Positions 22,501-26,533 of a stretch of DNA of 26,533 nucleotides are shown here, in pieces (the first letter of the stretch is position 1; every line of letters begins with the position of its first letter). A program made the translations under genes and the position numbers. Origin of the DNA: GCA-002282575 sp964646525. GTDB lineage: Bacteria; Pseudomonadota; Gammaproteobacteria; Thiomicrospirales; Thiomicrospiraceae. The stretch lies in assembly GCA_964646525.1 (NCBI GenBank), contig CAZYER010000021.1, positions 1 through 26,533 of the forward strand, written 5' to 3'. Under the pieces are notes generated by a model, which was not told the DNA's origin, did not search any database, and was given only the letters and a program-made list of their open reading frames with translations.

Positions 22501-23983
22501 CTCCAGTTTTGTCTTTCAAAAAGGCAAGCCAGCCAAGGATGCCAGTTTTAACGCAGGATTTATGTTGCGCAACGATAGCCTAATCAACGACAGCAACAGC
22601 CCACGCCTGATGAAGCTTAGCTTGCCCTTGGTGCAGGTGTTAAGTCCCGATACCCTTGCCATGCTCGATTTTAAGTCGGCAGGCGACAAAGCCTTAATTG
22701 AAAAGCTACATCAAAATTTCATCCCATTTGGCAAAAGCGATTGGAAGGTCAAGTATCGTCGAGAGTTAGACATGACCAACGACGCGCACTTTTTCAAAAG
22801 CTTGCCATGGTTGCTCAGTCGAGGGGTTGATGCCGTTACACTGACCAGTCAGCCAGAAGCTTGGTATGCAGAAAGATGCGACGATTATTCACCCAGACTA
22901 CTAACGCTAAAAGATAAAACCCAACTGAGCGTATTTATTCATAAAGACGATGTGGCAGAAGCCGCAGCTAATCCGCATTTAACAGAAGCGCATTTTTACA
23001 TTGTGCCAAATGAAACCTACGTGCCTTTGTATGAAGGGCGCATGGTGCATATTTTCGATCATTGTCAAAAGCGTTATGTGGCGGGTGAAGGCAGAACGGC
23101 GATATGGGAAGATTTAGCGTATAGCGATAAAAAAATTATTTCCAGAATGTACATATCAATGACTGAGACAGAAGCAGGAAAGCCATTACATAGAATTGGT
23201 TTTTCTCATGTCACAGGCGCAACAAATGAAAGAAGTACATTAGCTTCATTATTACCACCTTATTCGGTTTGTGGTAACAGCGTGCCAAATTTTGTGGTTG
23301 ATAGTGGAAATATCAAACATACGCTTTTATTTATCGCTTTACTAAGTTCATTTACATGGGACTTTTTGGTTCGTTTGCGAGTCTCTACCAATATGACAAT
23401 GAACTATTTAACCCAAGTACCCGTACCACAGTTCGCCGATTTTGATGAAAAGCTAACTCAGGAACTCTGTGAAAGGGTGGTGAAGCTGAGTTGCACCACG
23501 CCAGAAATGGCAAGTTATTGGAATGCGATTTTCCCTGATTCTCCTTGGACAACACACAGTGCGGTGACCGATTTGGCCGCACGTGCGCTGTTGCGTGCCG
23601 AAATTGATGCTCGCATTGCCAAGTGCTACGGCTTGAGCGTGGCAGAATATGCGCGTGTCCTTACACACTTTCCACTACTCGATCGCAGTTATAAACCCTT
23701 AGCAGGTGATGCCTTCAAACCAGAAGGCACAGACGAAACCAAAACCGACCGCGCCTTTGTTACCCGTGATTTGGCACTGCATAGCTATGTGCTGTATTTG
23801 CGTGAGTGCGGTGAAAAAGTTGGCTTAATAACCGATTTAGAACGCTTTTACCGCGAACAAGTCGGGCTAGACCATAACAGTGAAGAAAGCCGATTTACCA
23901 TAAGCGATAGCGTTAGCCGTGATTTAGAAGCCCGTATTAAGCTGGCAACGGAGCAGGGTTGTATTGGTTATGTGGTGAGTTAG
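19586..23983 (+). CDS. Type IIG restriction-modification enzyme (Eco57I-like, fused endonuclease and adenine methyltransferase)
   Basis: A 1465-residue single-chain enzyme expected to methylate adenine and cut DNA near its recognition site. The N-terminal nuclease domain shows Asp119 (NNRPDMVLF) and Glu156-Ala-Lys158 (FILEAKK), a PD-(D/E)xK pattern. The N6-adenine methyltransferase has motif I DPAMGSGHF from Asp516 and the catalytic NPPW at 820-823 (VIGNPPWDKIKPE). A long C-terminal part (about 900-1465), with the recognition region, has no nameable motif. The GTG start at 19586 has AAAGG about 8 bases upstream and gives a natural N-terminus. No separate specificity, helicase or methylase subunit is nearby, so it is probably self-contained. 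Recognition sequence cannot be read from sequence. No internal stops or frameshift. Confidence 0.9.
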   Translation: MSIFANHALFNQSLFDTRFANEKQLYVREDELKSASKTLATLIKWWETAHAQLLKPLSAKDKDQPMDYVPAGFGLLATSESEVEQGLIRKTLELMGYEHLIANNRALARQKGEKNNRPDMVLFASHANIEAVSRALSEDKHFNGRDFCRAADFILEAKKTSEPLDNQKHINQLHGYLRDYDKSWGVLSNGLSWRLYHRNSVDAFFEFHLGLFLTQFIGKNAIKPDDEAVKTFALFERLFGKVAHAKDFLADLYAETEKSIADLREVLKRNAHAAVEKIATGFWHNSHNRTYGITEVPSQPELDFLREQSLILLYRLLFVLKAESRGLLPLVNDKGEKTPYAEDYALSVILADLEARTQAQLERSLVYQNRLMMLFEAIDQGDSEIQIPIYNGGLFDSDTHQSLAQWRMTDGALKEVLTALMYADKDKKRHIVWKELDVRDLGDVYEGLLELRLIFTDAAQHGAELLLRNEKGERKASGSYFTPDSLVTRVTEKTLLPLLEACGSDANKVLQLKVLDPAMGSGHFLVKAVDVMAQYLTMHCDPTQLANPDKGVKNTNDSIEKAYWKRKVVENCIYGVDYNPMSVELAKVALWLHTAEYGKALSFLAHHLKVGNALLGANIDELSKPALVPKATKSGNVWQVKLSKEQLSISDKKKKAQQTTGQLDLLFGVDETLMSGVLTQIKSLLLASTNEREDVQKKRAQYKAISEKLKAHKLLADLWCAQWFFVLPDDNGMKAYGEHGNGLYQQLLRICQLQEDNQRISELEKYKNNAFVKQVEANTQHGYGPRPTMFFHWQLEFPEVAFDDKGHAKPDYGFDAVIGNPPWDKIKPESKPFYAPYEPSIIASQGTSTKQLIHQTEQAFPHLVQVWQDYEQMLENTNRFLRESGHYDHQVALVEGKKTGGDPDLYRYFIERAFQCVHETGRVGLVTPAALWQAEGTTALRELLFNETQLEEVFSFENFRKWAFQIDTRFKFSSFVFQKGKPAKDASFNAGFMLRNDSLINDSNSPRLMKLSLPLVQVLSPDTLAMLDFKSAGDKALIEKLHQNFIPFGKSDWKVKYRRELDMTNDAHFFKSLPWLLSRGVDAVTLTSQPEAWYAERCDDYSPRLLTLKDKTQLSVFIHKDDVAEAAANPHLTEAHFYIVPNETYVPLYEGRMVHIFDHCQKRYVAGEGRTAIWEDLAYSDKKIISRMYISMTETEAGKPLHRIGFSHVTGATNERSTLASLLPPYSVCGNSVPNFVVDSGNIKHTLLFIALLSSFTWDFLVRLRVSTNMTMNYLTQVPVPQFADFDEKLTQELCERVVKLSCTTPEMASYWNAIFPDSPWTTHSAVTDLAARALLRAEIDARIAKCYGLSVAEYARVLTHFPLLDRSYKPLAGDAFKPEGTDETKTDRAFVTRDLALHSYVLYLRECGEKVGLITDLERFYREQVGLDHNSEESRFTISDSVSRDLEARIKLATEQGCIGYVVS

Positions 23984-24015
23984 CGATTGTTTTTGGCAGA
24001 AAGAAGAGCGGTAGA

Positions 24016-24750
24016 TTAAGCATCCCCATACAGGCTTTGCAGTGCCGCGATAGCGGCTGGGCCAGCGGTTTCGGTGCGTAAGATTCTGGGTCCGAGTCGG
24101 CAACCCGTTAAGCCGACATTGAGCACTTTGGTTAATTCCTTGTCGCTCAGTCCGCCCTCTGGGCCAATGAGCAGGTGTTGTGGCGTTGAAAATCGTGTTG
24201 CGCCTAAAGCGCTTAAACGCTCGCCATCATAAGGGTCTAACACCAAGCCCATGGGTTGTTGCGTTAACCATTCGGTTAGTGAGACAGGGGCGAATAACTG
24301 AGGTAATACGGTACGTTCACATTGTTCACAGGCGCTGATGATGACCTGTTGCCAATGTGCCATGCGTTTAGCCACTTTATCGTCATCTTCCAACTTTACT
24401 TCGCAATAATCGGTGAAGAGTGGTTGAATGGCGCTAACGCCCAGTTCGGTGGCTTTTTGGATGCTGACATCCATACGTTCACCGCGCGAAATACCTTGTG
24501 CCAGAATCAGTTTCAGTGGGGATTCCTTGCTGGTGTCTTCAACACGGCTTGAGATAACGACATGGGCGCTACGTTTATCCAGTTTCAGTTGCGCCTGAGC
24601 CGTTAACCCAGCGCCATTGAATAGCTGAATTTGGAAACCATCACGCGCTCTGAGTACGGTCGCCACATAATGACGCACTGCTTCGGGCAGTTCGAGCGAC
24701 TGACCGACAGCGGGATAGTCGCCTGCAACATAAACACGAATATGACGCAT
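24016..24750 (-). CDS. rsmE: 16S rRNA (uracil1498-N3)-methyltransferase
   Basis: RsmE methylates U1498 of 16S rRNA. The 244-residue SPOUT-fold protein has the N-terminal RNA-binding part (HYVATVLRARDGFQIQLFNG), LAQGISRGERMDVSIQKATELGV, and the knot region LLIGPEGGLSDKE with LGPRILRTETA, which binds SAM. It follows metF by 14 bases and may be cotranscribed with it. The type IIG gene ends 32 bases away on the other strand, with no clear terminator between them. Confidence 0.95.
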   Translation of the reverse strand: MRHIRVYVAGDYPAVGQSLELPEAVRHYVATVLRARDGFQIQLFNGAGLTAQAQLKLDKRSAHVVISSRVEDTSKESPLKLILAQGISRGERMDVSIQKATELGVSAIQPLFTDYCEVKLEDDDKVAKRMAHWQQVIISACEQCERTVLPQLFAPVSLTEWLTQQPMGLVLDPYDGERLSALGATRFSTPQHLLIGPEGGLSDKELTKVLNVGLTGCRLGPRILRTETAGPAAIAALQSLYGDA

Positions 24751-24764
24751 ACTTGGTTTGCTAA

Positions 24765-25595
24765 TTAAGCGGTAAAGTTTCGCAGACGTTCCATGAGCGC
24801 ACGAGTTGGCTCTAAGCTGTTCATCGCATAGTAATGAACACCAGGCGCACCGCCACGGATGACGCGTTCGCCAATGTCACCAACCACTTCTAACCCTAAC
24901 TCGCTAATTGCCAGTTTGTCATCACCAAAGGCTTCTAAGCGTTTGCGTAACCAACGCGGTATTTCCGCACCACAAGCATCGGAAAAACGGGCTAGTTGGT
25001 CGTGGTTGGTAATGGGCATGAGACCAGGAATAATGTCGCCTTTTACGCCCAATTCACGCGCTGCATTAACAAAACGACAGTAGCTGTCTGGATTGAAAAA
25101 GTATTGCGTAATGGCGGCATTGGCTCCAGCAGCCATTTTGTCAGCAAAATGTTGCAAGTCGGTTTGCCAGTTTTTGGCTTGCGGATGCACTTCAGGATAA
25201 GCCGCGACTTCAATGTGAAAATGATCACCCGTGGTGTCACGGATGAATTTAACTAAGTCGATGGCGTAGTTAAAATCACCTAAATCGCGCATGCCTGAAG
25301 GAATATCGCCACGCAAGGCAACGATGCGATGAACACCAAGATCGATATAGGTTCTGAGAAGCTCGGCAATCTTACCGCGTTCTGAATCGACACAAGTGAG
25401 ATGAGGAGCAACATCCCAACCACGCGCACGCAAGGCTTTAACGGTTGCCAGTGTGCGTTCTTGCGTACTGCCGCCAGCACCATAGGTTACCGAAAGGTAG
25501 TCGAGGTTAAAGGGACGGAAACCTTCCGCCACCTCAACTAACTTGTCTAAGCCTTCTGTCGTACGTGGTGGGAAAAATTCAGCAGAGAGTTTCAT
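24765..25595 (-). CDS. metF: 5,10-methylenetetrahydrofolate reductase
   Basis: MetF reduces methylene-THF to methyl-THF using FAD, supplying the methyl group for methionine synthesis. The 276-residue TIM-barrel protein begins LSAEFFPPRTTEGLDKL and shows DYLSVTYGAGGSTQERT, RIVALRGDIP, AAYPEVHPQ and QYFFNPDSY, which line the FAD and folate sites in the family. It is slightly shorter than E. coli MetF (296) but complete. Its ATG overlaps the stop of the 43-residue membrane protein (ATGA), tying it to metK upstream. No SAM or SAH riboswitch was recognised in the sequence visible. Confidence 0.95.
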   Translation of the reverse strand: MKLSAEFFPPRTTEGLDKLVEVAEGFRPFNLDYLSVTYGAGGSTQERTLATVKALRARGWDVAPHLTCVDSERGKIAELLRTYIDLGVHRIVALRGDIPSGMRDLGDFNYAIDLVKFIRDTTGDHFHIEVAAYPEVHPQAKNWQTDLQHFADKMAAGANAAITQYFFNPDSYCRFVNAARELGVKGDIIPGLMPITNHDQLARFSDACGAEIPRWLRKRLEAFGDDKLAISELGLEVVGDIGERVIRGGAPGVHYYAMNSLEPTRALMERLRNFTA

Positions 25596-25723
25596 GCGTG
25601 CGCGTCGCTTTTATCTTTAGGATGACGCGATTGATATTCTAAGTAGGCAGCAAATAGCGTGACAGCGACACCAATGGCAATCACAAATCCGAATATAACT
25701 TGCAGAACAGGGTTTTCAAGCAT
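25592..25723 (-). CDS. 43-residue single-pass membrane protein of unknown function
   Basis: A short frame, easily missed. Translation from ATG at plus 25721-25723 gives MLENPVLQV, one hydrophobic helix (about 8-27, VIFGFVIAIGVAVTLFAAY) and a charged tail (EYQSRHPKDKSDAHA). AAAGGAG precedes the ATG by about 6 bases. The stop TGA overlaps the metF ATG, and the start lies inside the end of the 65-residue neighbour, so the gene is coupled on both sides, which is the main evidence that it is real. No family recognised. Confidence 0.7.
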   Translation of the reverse strand: MLENPVLQVIFGFVIAIGVAVTLFAAYLEYQSRHPKDKSDAHA

Positions 25724-25913
25724 CTTGTTTCTCCTTTGGAAAACTTAAAATCCAAATAGCCGTTGCCTGCAACCACACAAAAACAGAACCAGAAATAAAG
25801 GTTCCCATGTAGTCGCCTGCTTGCCATGCGCTGTAACCAAACACGCCGAATTGCGCATAAGCAAGCACGGTTGCTGTGTCTGATAATTTTTTAATTTGTT
25901 CTTTATTCAGCAT
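25716..25913 (-). CDS. 65-residue membrane protein of unknown function
   Basis: Starts MLNKEQIKKLSDTATVLAY and has two hydrophobic segments (about 14-30 and 33-56, the second GTFISGSVFVWLQATAIWIL), ending SFPKEKQDA. The ATG at plus 25911-25913 shares its A with the metK stop (TAATG), so translation is coupled to metK; the longer open frame starting upstream at 25964 would read through metK sequence and is not used. It overlaps the next small gene by 8 bases. It is too short for homology by eye; a role beside SAM and folate enzymes is suggested by position only. Confidence 0.7.
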   Translation of the reverse strand: MLNKEQIKKLSDTATVLAYAQFGVFGYSAWQAGDYMGTFISGSVFVWLQATAIWILSFPKEKQDA

Positions 25914-26533
25914 TATAGCCCAGCTTCGGCACGCAATAAGGCGGCTTTGTCGATTTTTTCCCAAGTAAAGTCAGGTAACTCACGACCAAAGTGACCATAG
26001 CTGGCGGTTTGGCGATAAATTGGGCGCAACAAATCGAGCATTTCGATAATGCCGCGTGGGCGTAAATCGAAGTGTTCGCGTACCAAGCGTTCAATCAGCG
26101 CGGTATCTACTTTTGCCGTACCAAAGGTTTCGATGCTGATTGACGTGGGTTGTGCCACGCCAATGGCGTAAGATACTTGAATCTCACATTTATCGGCTAA
26201 ACCAGCGGCAACAATGTTTTTGGCGACATAACGTCCTGCATAAGCGGCAGAACGGTCAACCTTAGAGGGGTCTTTGCCCGAGAACGCACCGCCACCATGA
26301 CGCGCCATACCACCATAACTATCGACAATGATTTTACGTCCCGTTAAGCCTGCATCACCCACTGGTCCGCCAATAACAAAACGTCCCGTTGGGTTGATGT
26401 GGAACAGGGTGTCTTTATGCAACCAATCAGCTGGAATAACGGGTTTGATGATGTGTTCCATCACCGCTTCACGTAAGTCTTTGGTGCTAATGTCAGGATT
26501 ATGTTGTGTAGATAATACCACCGCATCTACACC
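25913..26533 (-). CDS. metK: S-adenosylmethionine synthetase, C-terminal half (partial at window edge)
   Basis: MetK makes S-adenosylmethionine from methionine and ATP. The 206 residues present start inside the protein (GVDAVVLSTQH, running off the right edge) and end at the TAA at plus 25913-25915. Signature segments include NPTGRFVIGGPVGDAGLTGRK and the Gly-rich GGGAFSGKDPSKVDRSAAY (ATP/phosphate loop), then CEIQVSYAIGVAQPTS. Only the C-terminal half is in the window; no defect is visible. It is the first gene in view of the metK, two small membrane proteins, metF, rsmE series. Confidence 0.97.
   Translation of the reverse strand, partial: GVDAVVLSTQHNPDISTKDLREAVMEHIIKPVIPADWLHKDTLFHINPTGRFVIGGPVGDAGLTGRKIIVDSYGGMARHGGGAFSGKDPSKVDRSAAYAGRYVAKNIVAAGLADKCEIQVSYAIGVAQPTSISIETFGTAKVDTALIERLVREHFDLRPRGIIEMLDLLRPIYRQTASYGHFGRELPDFTWEKIDKAALLRAEAGL

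Noticed and set aside
18265..23983. BREX, DISARM or another named multi-gene defence system
   Set aside because: Only one ATPase of the AAA_14 type and one fused restriction-methylation protein are present; no PglZ, BrxC, helicase or phospholipase-D partner genes flank them.
25596..25723. SAM or SAH riboswitch in front of metF
   Set aside because: The region is taken up by a coupled small reading frame, and no riboswitch-like conserved core was seen.
1..26533. CRISPR arrays, tRNA or rRNA genes, prophage genes
   Set aside because: No spaced direct repeats, no cloverleaf or rRNA-like stretches, and no phage structural, integrase or transposase genes were found by eye.

Overview
The window looks like part of a gammaproteobacterial chromosome, probably a draft or metagenome scaffold because it contains a run of 100 Ns. 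The evidence is gene order and protein type: glmU-glmS, comF divergent from bioB-bioF-bioH-bioC, an RpoH-type sigma-32, hisI-hisE-HIT-tatA-tatB-tatC, and metK linked to metF. Genus cannot be fixed from the sequence alone. A sulfur-oxidising or Thiotrichales-like lineage is a guess only.

Layout. 1-2037: end of glmU and complete glmS (UDP-GlcNAc supply). 2042-2772: a MntA/HepT-type antitoxin-toxin pair that follows glmS within 5 bases. 2773-3100: intergenic, with a strong ubiA promoter. 3101-4617: ubiA (interrupted by the N gap), a small lipoprotein and a carboxylesterase, overlapping one another and ending in a palindromic terminator. 4675-5914, minus strand: ppnP and comF, with a 148-bp MITE-like element between them. 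5978-9832: the biotin operon bioBFHC, which makes pimeloyl-ACP through BioC/BioH and then carries out the BioF and BioB steps; bioA and bioD are not here. 9893-14001, minus strand: hisI, hisE, HIT hydrolase, tatA, tatB, tatC, then rpoH with its own near-consensus promoter. 14064-14801, minus strand: an orphan methyltransferase. 14874-17898: ovoA (ovothiol synthase with a fused methyltransferase) and, one base later, a MerR regulator with a cobalamin-binding-type C-terminus. 17899-24015: an accessory island with a terminator, a second copy of the MITE, an AAA_14/DUF4143-type ATPase and a 1465-residue type IIG restriction-modification enzyme. 24016-26533, minus strand: rsmE, metF, two unnamed tiny membrane proteins and the 3' part of metK, translationally coupled from metK through metF.

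The most notable points are these. (1) ovoA is coupled to a predicted cobalamin-binding MerR regulator that keeps the W-x9-EH and ExHxxG signatures of CarH/LitR-type light sensors, suggesting light- or B12-controlled ovothiol synthesis. (2) Two copies of an element about 148 bp long, about 91% identical, have imperfect terminal inverted repeats, and each is flanked by a different perfect 4-bp target duplication. (3) Two coupled tiny membrane proteins lie inside the metK-metF operon. (4) All three Tat proteins carry long low-complexity tails. The 100-N gap removes the middle of ubiA and is almost certainly shorter than the true missing sequence.
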